Positions 56,032-64,000 of a stretch of 64,000 nucleotides of DNA are shown piece by piece; the first letter of the stretch is position 1; each line of letters opens with the position of its first letter. Source of the stretch: Methylobacterium sp. Leaf112 (GTDB taxonomy: Bacteria; Pseudomonadota; Alphaproteobacteria; Rhizobiales; Beijerinckiaceae); assembly GCF_001423295.1 (NCBI RefSeq), contig NZ_LMNG01000009.1, positions 1 to 64,000 of the forward strand. The letters run 5' to 3'. A program made the translations under genes and the position numbers. Under the pieces are notes generated by a model. That model was given only the letters and a program-made list of their open reading frames with translations, ran no database searches and was not told the DNA's origin.

Positions 56032-56856
56032 GTGAACGCAGCGCACGCCATGCCTTCGGCCGCCGATCCACTCTTCCAGGGCAATCTGCTTCTGAAGGCC
56101 CTGAGGACCGAGGATCGCGCCCTGCTGGCGCCGCATCTCGAGTGGTCGGTGCATCAGCGCGGGGAAACCTTGTTCGCAGCGGGCGCCGAGGTGACCACCA
56201 TCGCCTTTCCGTGTGGCCAGACGGTGGCGACCCTGATCATCGCCATGCGGGATGGGCGCAGCGCCGAGACCGCCACCATCGGCCGCGAGGGCGCCGTCGG
56301 CGGTGTAGTCAGCCAGGGCTATCTTCCCGCCTCCACGCACGCCGTGATCCAGATCGGCGGCCCGGTCCTGCGCATGGACGCGGTGCGCTTCCAAGAAGCC
56401 AAGCGCCGTTCGGAAAGCCTGCGCAACCTCTTCGCCCGTTACGGGGATTGCCTCCTCGCCCAGGTGCTGCAATCGGTTGCCTGCAACGCCCTGCATCCCA
56501 TCGAGGCACGCTGCCTGCGTTGGTTGATGACGCTGCAGGACCGGATCGCCAGCGACACCTTGCCGGTCACCCAGGAGCTGCTCGCGGCGATGCTCGGCGT
56601 TCAGCGCACCTACCTGACCCGGATCTTGCGTACCCTGCAGCAGCAAGGATTGATCGAGGTCGGCCGTGGCCGCATCACGGTCAGGGACCGCGCCAAGGTC
56701 GAGGCTGCGGCCTGCGAGTGCCACGGTGTGGTCCGGCATCATTACGAGACGGTGCTCGGCGCGGGCTACGATCGTCTCGGCCGACTCGTCCGCGTCGAGC
56801 CTCCCGACGAAACGGTTCCCACCGAGCGGCCCTACGCCCAGCGGGAGACGGCCTGA
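56032..56856 (+). CDS. Crp/Fnr-family transcriptional regulator
   Basis: A 274-aa regulator if it starts at GTG 56032, which has GGGAAG about 9 bases upstream; ATG 56050 (MPSAADPLFQGN) is possible. The cyclic-nucleotide-binding-like beta roll spans about 35-150 (LEWSVHQRGETLFAAGAEVT; ATIGREGAVGGVVSQG) but lacks the residues that bind cAMP in Crp and the cysteines that hold the Fnr cluster. The winged helix is TLPVTQELLAAMLGVQRTYL followed by TRILRTLQQQGLIEVGRGRI. The signal is unknown. It lies just before an HWE kinase gene, 75 bases apart on the same strand. Confidence 0.9.
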   Translation: MNAAHAMPSAADPLFQGNLLLKALRTEDRALLAPHLEWSVHQRGETLFAAGAEVTTIAFPCGQTVATLIIAMRDGRSAETATIGREGAVGGVVSQGYLPASTHAVIQIGGPVLRMDAVRFQEAKRRSESLRNLFARYGDCLLAQVLQSVACNALHPIEARCLRWLMTLQDRIASDTLPVTQELLAAMLGVQRTYLTRILRTLQQQGLIEVGRGRITVRDRAKVEAAACECHGVVRHHYETVLGAGYDRLGRLVRVEPPDETVPTERPYAQRETA

Positions 56857-56931
56857 GATCCCGCGGTTTCCCGCCCAGGATAGAATCCCCGCCACAACAC
56901 CCGATCCGAGCCGGACGCCGCCACCCCGCCG

Positions 56932-59292
56932 ATGACGAACCACGCCGCCCCTCCCGTGCCGCGCGCGACCGGACCTCGGACCGGCTCCGCCGAAACGCCC
57001 GTGGCCGAAACGTCTGTCTCGAGGGCGCCGGTCCCGGACGGCGCGGCGCCCGACGTGGTGGACCCGGCCGAGAGCGCCGTGCTCCTGCGGCTGGCCGTCG
57101 AGGCTACGGGCATCGGCATCTTCGACTACGACCTCGCCACCACGATCCTGCGCTGGGACGCCCGCACCCGCAGCCTGTTCGGCGTGGCCCCGGACGTGCC
57201 CGTCACCTATGCGGAGACCTTCCTGCAAGGCCTGCACCCGGAAGATCGCGAGCGGGTCGATGCCGCCTTGCAGGCCGCCCTCGATCCAGCCGGGACCGGT
57301 CAGTTCGACAGTGAATACCGTGTCGTCCCGGCGGATGGCGGCGTCCCGCGCTGGATCGCGGCACGGGGCCAGCTCATCGTCAGCGAGGGCCGCCCGGTTC
57401 GGATGGTCGGCACCGTGCGCGACGTCACCGCGGCCAAACTAGCCGAGATCGCCCTTCGGGCAACTGAGGAGCGCTACCGCCTCGTCGCACGCGCCACCAA
57501 CGATGCCATCTGGGATTGGGACCTCACCACCGACACCGTCCTGTGGAACGAGGCCCTGGCCACCGCCTACGGCTGGACGCCCGACCGCGTCGTGCCGGAC
57601 GGGGCGTGGTGGATCGCGCATGTCCATCCGGACGACCGGGCCGCCGTTGAGGCCGATATCGGTGCGGTGATCGCCGGCGGAGCCGACGAGTGGGGCTACG
57701 AGTACCGCTTCCTGCGCGCCGACGGCACCTACGCCGAAGTGTTCGACCGCGGCTACATGGTCCGAGCCGCCGACGGCACGCCCCAGCGGATGATCGGCGC
57801 CATGCTCGACGTGACCGAGCGCAACCGCACCGGCGCCCAATTCCGCGCGGTGTTCCAGGGCGCCAATATCGGCATCGTCCAGTTCGATCCGCGCAGCGTC
57901 CGGGCGCTCGCCGTGAACGCCAAGCTCTGCGAGATCTGGGGCGCGCCGGAATCCGAGATCCTCGGCCATTCCCTGGCGCGCTGGACGCCGCCGGAGGACG
58001 ATGCCGAGCGGGCCGAACTGCACCGCCGTCTCGCCAAGGGCGAGACCATGCAGGAGCGCCTCGAGAAGCGCTACCGCCGCCTCGACGGCCGCATCATCTG
58101 GGCCCGCGTCAACCTCGTGTCGCAGACGTTGGGCGACAGCGTCCACGCCACGGCGATGATCGAGGACATCACCGAGGAGAAGCGCGCCGATGCCCGGCGA
58201 GAGGCTCTCATCGCGCTGGGCGACCGCCTGCGTGACCTGCAGACCAACGCGGCCGTGGTGGAGGCCACGGCCGCGAGCCTTGGGCGGACCCTGGGCGTGG
58301 CCCGGGCCGGCTACGCCCTCGTCGATCCCGCCGGCGGCCTCTCCTCCGTTGCGCCGGACTGGATCGCCGCCGGTCTCGGAGCCGAGGCCGGGGCGCAGAC
58401 CCTGGCGACCGTGGCGGCGAGCGTCGCCCGCCTGCGGCGCGGCGAAGCCCTGGCAGTGGCCGACATCGCCGCGACCCCCGAACGCGTCGACGATGCGGCC
58501 GGCTATGCCCGCATCGGCATGCGGGCCGTGGTCAAGGTGCCGATTCTCCAGCGCGGGCGCCTCGTCGGCATCCTCTACGTCCTCGACGCGGTTCCCCACG
58601 ACTGGACGCCGGAGGAGATCGCCTTCGCCCGGGAGGTCGCCGAGCGCGCCTGGGGTGGCCTGACCCGGATCGAGGCCGACGAGCAGCAGCGCATCCTCAA
58701 CCGCGAACTCAGCCACCGTCTCAAGAACACCCTCGCGGTGGTCCAGGCCATCGCGTCGCAGACCCTGCGCAACGTCACCGACGTCGAGGCGGCCAAGGAG
58801 GCCCTGGCGGCGCGGCTGATCGCCCTCGGCAAGGCCCACGACATCCTGCTCTCCGGAGAGAGCGAGGGAGCGGATTTCGAAGCGGTCCTCGCGAGTGCGC
58901 TGGCCATCCACGACGATCGTCAGCCCGACCGTTTCCGCATCTCCGGCCCGGCCATCGAGCTCGGTGCCAAGGCGGCCTTGTCGCTCGCCCTGACGCTGCA
59001 TGAGCTGGCCACCAACGCGGTGAAGTACGGCGCCCTGTCGGTCCCTGCCGGCCGGGTGACCGTGGCGTGGGACGTCGCCCTCGAGGCGGGGGAGCCCACG
59101 GTGCGGATGACCTGGCGCGAGTCCGGCGGCCCGCGGGTGATGGTACCATCGCGAAAAGGGTTCGGTTCGCGGCTGATCGAGCGCGGTCTCGTGGGGGCCG
59201 TCGGCGGAACCGTCAGCCTCGACTACGAACCCGCCGGTCTGGTGTGCCGCCTCGCGGCGCCCCTGGCGGGCTTTCAGGCAGGAAGCGTCTAA
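56932..59292 (+). CDS. PAS/GAF-containing HWE-family sensor histidine kinase
   Basis: A 786-aa soluble kinase, with no membrane segments. About 45-165, 175-300 and 305-415 are three PAS domains (GIGIFDYDLATTILRWDART; AIWDWDLTTDTVLWNEALAT; ANIGIVQFDPRSVRALAVNA), each followed by a PAC-like motif such as VRMVGTVRDVTAAKLAE. A GAF domain follows (about 430-575). The kinase core begins LNRELSHRLKNTLAVVQAIA with the phosphorylated His, and has HELATNAVKYGALSVPAG and MTWRESGGPRV, the HWE signature. Such kinases often control the general stress or light response in alphaproteobacteria. A cytoplasmic cue (light, redox, small molecule) is likely. Confidence 0.92.
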   Translation: MTNHAAPPVPRATGPRTGSAETPVAETSVSRAPVPDGAAPDVVDPAESAVLLRLAVEATGIGIFDYDLATTILRWDARTRSLFGVAPDVPVTYAETFLQGLHPEDRERVDAALQAALDPAGTGQFDSEYRVVPADGGVPRWIAARGQLIVSEGRPVRMVGTVRDVTAAKLAEIALRATEERYRLVARATNDAIWDWDLTTDTVLWNEALATAYGWTPDRVVPDGAWWIAHVHPDDRAAVEADIGAVIAGGADEWGYEYRFLRADGTYAEVFDRGYMVRAADGTPQRMIGAMLDVTERNRTGAQFRAVFQGANIGIVQFDPRSVRALAVNAKLCEIWGAPESEILGHSLARWTPPEDDAERAELHRRLAKGETMQERLEKRYRRLDGRIIWARVNLVSQTLGDSVHATAMIEDITEEKRADARREALIALGDRLRDLQTNAAVVEATAASLGRTLGVARAGYALVDPAGGLSSVAPDWIAAGLGAEAGAQTLATVAASVARLRRGEALAVADIAATPERVDDAAGYARIGMRAVVKVPILQRGRLVGILYVLDAVPHDWTPEEIAFAREVAERAWGGLTRIEADEQQRILNRELSHRLKNTLAVVQAIASQTLRNVTDVEAAKEALAARLIALGKAHDILLSGESEGADFEAVLASALAIHDDRQPDRFRISGPAIELGAKAALSLALTLHELATNAVKYGALSVPAGRVTVAWDVALEAGEPTVRMTWRESGGPRVMVPSRKGFGSRLIERGLVGAVGGTVSLDYEPAGLVCRLAAPLAGFQAGSV

Positions 59293-59302
59293 GCGTCTCC
59301 TT

Positions 59303-59348
59303 CACACGCGCAGGCACCCTCGCACACGCGCAGGCACCCTTGTGTGCG
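59303..59348. repeat. Direct 18-bp repeat plus hairpin between kinase and ccmC
   Basis: CACACGCGCAGGCACCCT occurs twice without mismatch (59303-59320 and 59323-59340, period 20). The second copy overlaps a stem: CGCACAC (59321-59327) pairs with GTGTGCG (59342-59348). It lies between the HWE kinase stop and ccmC, so it may be a terminator-like or regulatory element. Confidence 0.75.
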
Positions 59349-59411
59349 AAGCAGCCTTGCGCGCAACGCCCGCATTGCCGCTGCACCGCACCCTGGGCTA
59401 GATCGCGAACC

Positions 59412-60173
59412 ATGTGGACACGCCTCGCCCATCCCGGCAACTTCCTGCGCTGGACCGCCCCGCTGATGCCCTGGCTCGCCGGGCTCTCGGGCATACTCCT
59501 GGCGTTCGGCCTCTATCTCACCTGGTTCACCGTTCCGCCCGACTACCAGCAGGGCGAGACCGTGCGGATCATGTACATCCACGTCCCGGCGGCCTGGCTC
59601 GGGGTGTTCTTCTACGGCGCCATGGCGGTCTCGGCCATCGGCACCCTGGTCTGGCGTCATCCCCTGGCGGATGTGGCCCAGCGCGCCGCCGCCCCCATCG
59701 GTGCGGCCTTCACCCTGATCTGCCTCGTCACCGGCTCGCTCTGGGGCAAGCCCATGTGGGGCACTTACTGGGTCTGGGACGCGCGTCTCACCTCCATGCT
59801 GGTGCTGTTCCTGATCTATTGCGGCATCATCGCCCTTTGGCGCACCATCGAGGATCCGAGCCGGGCCGCCCGCGCCATCGCGATCCTGACCCTCGTGGGC
59901 GCCGTGAACCTTCCGATCATCAAGTTCTCGGTGAACTGGTGGTCGACCCTGCACCAGCCGGCCTCGATCATGCGCATGGGGGGCTCGTCCATCGACCCCT
60001 CGATGCTCTACCCGCTCCTCGAGATGATCCTCGCCTTCACCCTGTTGGGAATCACCCTGCATCTCACCGCCATGCGCACGGAGATCCTGCGGCGCCGCGT
60101 GCGGACGCTGACGATCCGCGAGGCCGAACGGCTCGATACCAGCGTACCCCTCGGGGCGATCCGGGGCCTGTGA
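59412..60173 (+). CDS. ccmC: Heme exporter protein C (cytochrome c maturation)
   Basis: A 253-aa inner-membrane protein with six helices, starting MWTRLAHPGNFLRWTAPLMP. The tryptophan-rich periplasmic motif is WGTYWVWDARLTSMLVLFLI, and the conserved His residues are in YIHVPAAWLGVFFYG and WWSTLHQPASIM. It loads heme onto the chaperone CcmE. It is followed by ccmD after 5 bases and then ccmG, but ccmA and ccmB are not upstream; a kinase gene takes that place. The start was chosen from the conserved N-terminus; the longer open frame overlaps the preceding gene. Confidence 0.95.
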   Translation: MWTRLAHPGNFLRWTAPLMPWLAGLSGILLAFGLYLTWFTVPPDYQQGETVRIMYIHVPAAWLGVFFYGAMAVSAIGTLVWRHPLADVAQRAAAPIGAAFTLICLVTGSLWGKPMWGTYWVWDARLTSMLVLFLIYCGIIALWRTIEDPSRAARAIAILTLVGAVNLPIIKFSVNWWSTLHQPASIMRMGGSSIDPSMLYPLLEMILAFTLLGITLHLTAMRTEILRRRVRTLTIREAERLDTSVPLGAIRGL

Positions 60174-60178
60174 CGATC

Positions 60179-60367
60179 ATGAATCTCGGACCTCATGATC
60201 TCGGGCCCCACGCGGGCTTCATCCTCGGGGCCTACGCCTTCACGGCCCTCGTCATCGCCGGCCTGATCTGGCACGCGGTGCGCGATCGGCGTGCCCAGAC
60301 CCGCGCCCTGGCGGCCCTGCAGGAGCCCGCTGCGCCCTCGGCCCGGTCTTCGGGGGCAGGCGCATGA
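60179..60367 (+). CDS. ccmD: Heme exporter protein D
   Basis: A 62-aa protein, MNLGPHDLGPHAGFILGAYA, with one helix (GAYAFTALVIAGLIWHAV) and a basic cytoplasmic tail (RDRRAQTRALAALQ). The HAGFILGAYAF motif is the CcmD hallmark. It helps release loaded CcmE from CcmC. Its stop overlaps the start of ccmG (ATGA), so the two are translationally coupled. Confidence 0.92.
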   Translation: MNLGPHDLGPHAGFILGAYAFTALVIAGLIWHAVRDRRAQTRALAALQEPAAPSARSSGAGA

Positions 60368-60954
60368 GCGGGTCCGAGCCGGCCCGGCGCTCCCTTCTGC
60401 TCATCGTGCCCCTCGTCACCTTCGTGGTGCTCGCGGGATTGTTCTTCGTGCGCCTGCGCTCGGGCGCGGACCCCTCGGCCGTCCCCTCCGTGCTGATCGG
60501 CCGGCCCGCTCCAGCTTTCGATCTGGCCGCCCTCCCCGGCGCCACCGCCAACGGCGTGCCCCTGCCCGGCCTCTCCAGCGCCGCGCTCAAGGGCCGGGTG
60601 ACCCTCGTCAACTTCTGGGCCTCGTGGTGCGCGCCGTGCCAGATCGAGCATCCGCAGCTCATGCGCCTCGCCCGCGAGCCCGGGCTCCACCTCGTGGGGA
60701 TCGCCTACAAGGACGCCCCCGAGAACGCCCGTCGCTTCCTTGCCCGCAACGGCGTGCCGTTCGGGGCGGTCGGCATGGATTCCACCGGCCGCACCGCCAT
60801 CGATTTCGGGGTCTACGGCGTGCCCGAGAGCTTCATCGTCGGGCCGGACGGGACCATCCGCGACAAGCTCGTCGGGATCGTCACGCCGGAGAACTACCGG
60901 AACGTCGTCGACAAGATGCGCGCTGCAGGCGCCGTGGCCGAGGCCGTGCCTTAG
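60364..60954 (+). CDS. ccmG: Periplasmic thiol:disulfide oxidoreductase CcmG/DsbE
   Basis: A 196-aa membrane-anchored thioredoxin-fold protein. The N-terminal anchor is LLLIVPLVTFVVLAGLFFVR. The active site is NFWASWCAPCQIEHPQL with WCxPC, and the family-specific VYGVPESFIVGPDG follows, containing the cis-proline. It keeps apocytochrome c cysteines reduced for heme attachment. It is the last gene of the ccmCDG run. Confidence 0.95.
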   Translation: MSGSEPARRSLLLIVPLVTFVVLAGLFFVRLRSGADPSAVPSVLIGRPAPAFDLAALPGATANGVPLPGLSSAALKGRVTLVNFWASWCAPCQIEHPQLMRLAREPGLHLVGIAYKDAPENARRFLARNGVPFGAVGMDSTGRTAIDFGVYGVPESFIVGPDGTIRDKLVGIVTPENYRNVVDKMRAAGAVAEAVP

Positions 60955-61447
60955 CGGTCGCGTCGAGGCCGCACTTCGGCGTCGGGAGCGTCCCACGCTT
61001 GGTGGTCCCCGAGATCACGATGGATCCCATCCTCGGCTCTGGCTTCGGCGTCATTCGAGAGTCCCGAGGCCCGCATCGCCAGCGGATGCGTGGGTTTCTG
61101 CGCGGTGCTTCGCGCGAACTGCTTCTACGATAGTCGGAAGGTCAGGGTCACTTCGGCCAAAGCAGATCTTCTTCGGCTGCGAATAAGCAGGGTTATCTAT
61201 GGAAGGGTGTTTTTCTACTGCTTGATGAAAACGGTAGAATATAAAGCAGAAATAAACTCTTCTCGCGATTTTCAAAAAGTTTGATTCCGATATAAAGTTT
61301 CCTTATGTACGAGATCGTACTTTTTGATACGTAGATAAGCTGTTCACAGGTCTGGTTTTTGGGGGTATTGTAAGCGGATCGTTCGTTGATAAGGACGGGC
61401 AGCAGGCATCAGGTGGCAATTGATCGTGCCTATGGATCGGCAGAGCC
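60955..61447. other. AT-rich intergenic island between ccmG and a Crp-like regulator
   Basis: About 490 bases without a gene I can support. From about 61170 to 61400 the base composition drops sharply into AT-rich sequence (TTTTTCTACTGC; AATATAAAGCAG; TATAAAGTTTCC), unlike anything else in the window. It holds the perfect dyad GTACGA-GA-TCGTAC (61307-61320) and several TATAAA-like stretches that could be promoters. A TTGAT...ATATAA segment near 61280 weakly resembles an Fnr/FixK box. It could be the promoter of the next gene, or a remnant of acquired DNA. Confidence 0.6.
61307..61320. promoter_or_regulatory. Perfect operator-like palindrome upstream of the second Crp-like regulator
   Basis: GTACGAGATCGTAC: two 6-bp arms around 2 bases, 128 bases before the start of the downstream regulator and inside an AT-rich promoter-like stretch. 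It suits a dimeric DNA-binding protein; no specific family is implied. Confidence 0.4.
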
Positions 61448-62158
61448 TTGACGTCGCGCATTGTTCAACTCGAAGTACGCAACCGGCTGCTGGGAGCGTT
61501 GACCCCCGATGAATTTGCGCGACTCCAGCCGGAACTGGAGCGCCGTTCGTTCGAGAGCGGCATCGTCCTGGAAACCCCCGACGTAGCCATTGCCCAGGTG
61601 TGTTTCCCCGAGCCCGGAATGATCTCCGTGATGGCACGCACCCCCGCCGGCGTGCAGGCGGAGGTCGGTGCCATCGGCCCCGAGGGAATGACGGGACTTC
61701 CCCTACTGCATGGTCTCGACAGCTGGCCGCACGAGACCATCGTCCAGATTCCATGCCGGGCGCTCTGCATCGAAGCGCGGGCGTTCCGGGCGGCTCTGAC
61801 CGAATGCCGCCCCCTGCACGATCGCCTGTTGCGCTATGCGCAGGTCTTCGCGATTCAGCTCGCGCAGGGCAGCTTGTGCAACAGCCGCTTCACCCTTGAG
61901 CAGCGCCTCGCACGCTGGTTGCTCATGTGCCACGACCGCACGGATCGCGAGGATCTCCCGCTGACGCACGAACTCCTGTCGCTGATGCTCGGCGTACGTC
62001 GGGCCGGCGTGACCACGGCCCTGCGCAATCTCAGCGACGCGGGTGCCGTCAGGACCCGGCGTGGCGGCATCGGCATCTGCGACCGGTCGCAAATGCTCGC
62101 CATCGCGGGAGACGCCTACGGCGGCCCCGAGGCCGAGTACCAGCGCGTCCTGGGCTGA
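61448..62158 (+). CDS. Crp/Fnr-family transcriptional regulator, TTG start
   Basis: A 236-aa regulator. The only plausible start is TTG 61448: an in-frame stop lies at 61421 and no ATG or GTG occurs between it and the homologous N-terminus (MTSRIVQLEVRNRLLGALTP). The effector domain (about 15-140) contains AQVCFPEPGMISVMARTPAG and VGAIGPEGMTGLPLLHG, lacking cAMP-binding and Fnr-cysteine residues. The winged helix is DLPLTHELLSLMLGVRRAGV then TTALRNLSDAGAVRTRRGGI. It resembles the regulator at 56032-56856 in layout, so the two may be paralogs. The effector is unknown. Confidence 0.88.
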   Translation: MTSRIVQLEVRNRLLGALTPDEFARLQPELERRSFESGIVLETPDVAIAQVCFPEPGMISVMARTPAGVQAEVGAIGPEGMTGLPLLHGLDSWPHETIVQIPCRALCIEARAFRAALTECRPLHDRLLRYAQVFAIQLAQGSLCNSRFTLEQRLARWLLMCHDRTDREDLPLTHELLSLMLGVRRAGVTTALRNLSDAGAVRTRRGGIGICDRSQMLAIAGDAYGGPEAEYQRVLG

Positions 62159-62203
62159 ACAGGGCTTCGAGGCGGGCAAAGCCCCCTCGAACCCCATCGC
62201 GTC

Positions 62204-62827
62204 TCAGGCGGCGCCCGCATCCTTACGCTCGTGGCGAAGGAGGAGCGGTGTCTGCGCCAGGGCGAACGCGACCGTGAGCGGCATGATGCCGAACACCTTG
62301 AAGCTCACCCAGAAATCCTCCGTCTGCGTGCGCCACACCACCTCGTTGATCACCGCAAGGACGAGGAAGAAGAGGCCCCAGCGGAAGGTGAGCTTGCGCC
62401 AGCCCTCCTCCGTCAGGGCGAACATGCTGTCGAGCACCACGGACAGCAGGGATTTGCCGAAGGCGAGGCCGCCGAGCAGCACGAGCCCGAACAGGGTGTT
62501 CACGATGGTGGGCTTCATCATGATGAAGGTCTTGTCCTGCAGGGCCAGGGTCAGGCCGCCGAACACCACCACCACCACGCCCGAGACCAGGGGCATGATG
62601 GGCAGGCGCCGCACCAGGGCGAAGTGGATGGCGAGCGCCACCACCGTCGCGGCGATGAACACCCCGGTGGCGACGAACAGCTTCTGCTCGGGGAGGACCC
62701 CGAACCGCTCGGCATAGGCGTTGCCGAGGAAGAAGATCACCAGCGGCCCGAGCTCGAGGGCGAGCTTCAGAAGCGGCGGCAGGTGGCGGTGCGGGGGAAC
62801 GGCTTCGATCTGCATGGCATCCGTCAT
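62204..62827 (-). CDS. yciB: YciB/IspZ-type inner-membrane protein (septation protein A)
   Basis: A 207-aa polytopic protein starting [20 protein letters not shown]. The family core is [20 protein letters not shown]; further helices include [40 protein letters not shown] and [20 protein letters not shown], with [20 protein letters not shown] near the end. Deletion in other bacteria affects septation and envelope integrity. It follows ftsY on the same strand after 64 bases, the usual alphaproteobacterial order. Convergent with the Crp-like gene. Confidence 0.9.
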   Translation of the reverse strand: MTDAMQIEAVPPHRHLPPLLKLALELGPLVIFFLGNAYAERFGVLPEQKLFVATGVFIAATVVALAIHFALVRRLPIMPLVSGVVVVVFGGLTLALQDKTFIMMKPTIVNTLFGLVLLGGLAFGKSLLSVVLDSMFALTEEGWRKLTFRWGLFFLVLAVINEVVWRTQTEDFWVSFKVFGIMPLTVAFALAQTPLLLRHERKDAGAA

Positions 62828-62891
62828 AGAGGGCCGCGCGCGGCGCGTCGCGGCTTTTGGGGGTGAGGGCCCGGTCCTGGCGGACGCGCCG

Positions 62892-64000
62892 CTAGTCCTT
62901 GTCCAATCCCGCGATGGCGCGGGCGAAGTCGCGGGCCTCGAACGGCTCGAGGTCCTCGACCCCCTCGCCGACACCGATGAAGTGAACCGGCAGACCGAAT
63001 TTCGCCGCGAGCGCCACCAGGATGCCGCCCCGCGCCGTGCCGTCGAGCTTCGTCATCACGAGGCCGGTGACCTGAGCGGCCTTCGAGAACAGCTCGACCT
63101 GGCTCAGGGCGTTCTGGCCGACGGTGGCATCGAGGACGAGGAGCACCGCGTGGGGGGCCTCCGGGTCGATCTTGCGGATCACCCGCAGGATCTTCTCGAG
63201 TTCGGCCATGAGCCCGGCCTTGTTCTGGAGCCGGCCGGCCGTGTCGATGAGGAGCACGTCGGTGCCCTGCTGCTTCGCCGCCTCGTAGGCGTCGTAGGCG
63301 AGGCCCGCCGCGTCCGCGCCCTGGGCCCGGGCGATGACCGGCGTGCCCGTGCGCTGGCCCCAGACCTTGAGCTGCTCGATGGCCGCCGCCCGGAACGTGT
63401 CGCCGGCCGCCAGCATCAGCGAATGCCCGTCCGCCCTCAGCTTCATGGCGAGCTTGCCGATGGTGGTGGTCTTGCCGGCTCCGTTGACGCCGATCATCAG
63501 GATGACGAACGGCTTCTTCGTGGTGTCGATGGTGAACGGGATCGCCACGGGGGTCAGCGCCCGCTCGACCTCGGCGGCCAGGATCTCCCGCACGGCATCG
63601 GGCGAAATGCCCTTCTCGTACCGGCCCTTGCCCACGGCCTCCGAGATCCGTGTCGCCATCTCGAGGCCGAAATCGGCCTGGATCAGGGCGTCCTCCAACT
63701 CCTCCAGGGTGTCGGCGTCGAGCTTGCGCTTCGTGAACAGGCCCGTGACGCGCTCGGTCAGCGCCGAGGAGGTGCGCTTCATGCCCCCCGTCAGGCGGCT
63801 CCACCAGCCACGCTTCTCGCCCTCGGGCTCGGCCTCCGGCTCCGGCAGGAAGATCTGGGTCGCGACCTCCGGTTCGGGGTCCGGTGCCCCATGCGGCGCG
63901 AAGGCTTGGGACGTGGTGTCGGCCGCCTCGGCGCCGCGCGCCGGATCGTCGCCCGCGGTGCCGGCGGGCGGGCGCTCTTGCGTGCCCTCGACGGGCTGGA
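62892..64000 (-). CDS. ftsY: Signal recognition particle receptor FtsY, 5' end outside the window
   Basis: The frame stays open to the right edge, so the N-terminal part is missing. What is seen upstream of the conserved NG region is an acidic extension rich in Pro and Glu ([18 protein letters not shown]), then [20 protein letters not shown], the amphipathic lipid-binding part. The GTPase has G1 [18 protein letters not shown], the [14 protein letters not shown] region, G3 [13 protein letters not shown] and G4 [10 protein letters not shown]. The ending [11 protein letters not shown] is normal. It guides ribosomes making membrane proteins to the Sec translocon. ATG 63782 is an internal methionine, not the start. 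Confidence 0.96.
   Translation of the reverse strand, partial: QPVEGTQERPPAGTAGDDPARGAEAADTTSQAFAPHGAPDPEPEVATQIFLPEPEAEPEGEKRGWWSRLTGGMKRTSSALTERVTGLFTKRKLDADTLEELEDALIQADFGLEMATRISEAVGKGRYEKGISPDAVREILAAEVERALTPVAIPFTIDTTKKPFVILMIGVNGAGKTTTIGKLAMKLRADGHSLMLAAGDTFRAAAIEQLKVWGQRTGTPVIARAQGADAAGLAYDAYEAAKQQGTDVLLIDTAGRLQNKAGLMAELEKILRVIRKIDPEAPHAVLLVLDATVGQNALSQVELFSKAAQVTGLVMTKLDGTARGGILVALAAKFGLPVHFIGVGEGVEDLEPFEARDFARAIAGLDKD

Noticed and set aside
61275..61292. An Fnr/FixK box before the second Crp-like regulator
   Set aside because: TTGAT is present but the second half reads ATATAA instead of ATCAA, so the match is too weak to list as a feature.

Overview
This window looks like a chromosomal segment of a high-GC alphaproteobacterium, most likely a Methylobacterium/Methylorubrum-type member of the Hyphomicrobiales. 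The evidence is the very GC-rich codon use, the sppA-ihfB-lapA-trpF-trpB order behind rpsA, a DUF1013 regulator, prs next to a DUF4170 protein, FtsY with an acidic N-terminal extension, a bacteriophytochrome, an HWE-type histidine kinase and several Crp/Fnr-like regulators. The genus is an inference. I see no prophage, insertion sequence, rRNA operon or CRISPR array.

Layout. 1-0.7 kb: 5' part of a polyprenyl-phosphate glycosyltransferase (exopolysaccharide priming), running off the left edge. 0.9-8.65 kb (minus strand): a cobalamin riboswitch followed by six genes joined by stop/start overlaps (TonB receptor, ABC ATPase, two ABC-2 permeases, a 103-aa protein, a DUF1624-like membrane acyltransferase). 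8.9-13.3 kb (minus): bacteriophytochrome kinase, Rcp-like response regulator, hybrid kinase. 13.6-18.6 kb (plus): RND efflux pair and TetR regulator. 18.9-25.1 kb (minus): tRNA-Met, trpB, trpF, lapA-like, ihfB, sppA, rpsA. 25.4-30.2 kb (minus): hypothetical protein, DUF1013, prs, DUF4170, xseA. 30.6-33 kb (plus): purD and a polysaccharide deacetylase. 33.2-37.2 kb (minus): a frameshifted porin-like gene, an exported protein, glucokinase and trehalose-phosphatase. 37.3-39.1 kb (plus): DUF427 and a serine hydrolase. 39.2-40.2 kb (minus): DUF2147 and a Cys-rich small protein. 40.4-44.6 kb (plus): a second cobalamin riboswitch, a second TonB receptor and a PepSY membrane protein. 44.6-47.9 kb (minus): gyrB and a metallo-hydrolase. 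48.1-55.0 kb (plus): UbiB, a PBP1A-type enzyme, an exported unknown and an M15/SH3 protein. 55.1-64 kb: a small lipoprotein, Crp-like regulator, HWE kinase, ccmCDG, second Crp-like regulator, YciB, and FtsY running off the right edge.

How the parts fit. The most interesting theme is cobalamin-responsive transport. Two separate riboswitches, 32 kb apart on opposite strands, each lead into a siderophore-type TonB receptor whose mature N-terminus starts almost identically (AVTLDTL). Neither is next to a classical BtuCDF importer: one is wired to an ABC-2 (exporter-fold) transporter with an acyltransferase, the other to a PepSY protein. Both leaders also carry, between riboswitch and start codon, a shared 18-bp motif (15/18 identical); one copy closely resembles a Zur/Fur-family box. 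This suggests dual control by cobalamin and a metal. Much of the rest is housekeeping (translation, nucleotide and tryptophan synthesis, DNA topology, cytochrome c maturation, protein targeting) plus envelope and signalling genes.
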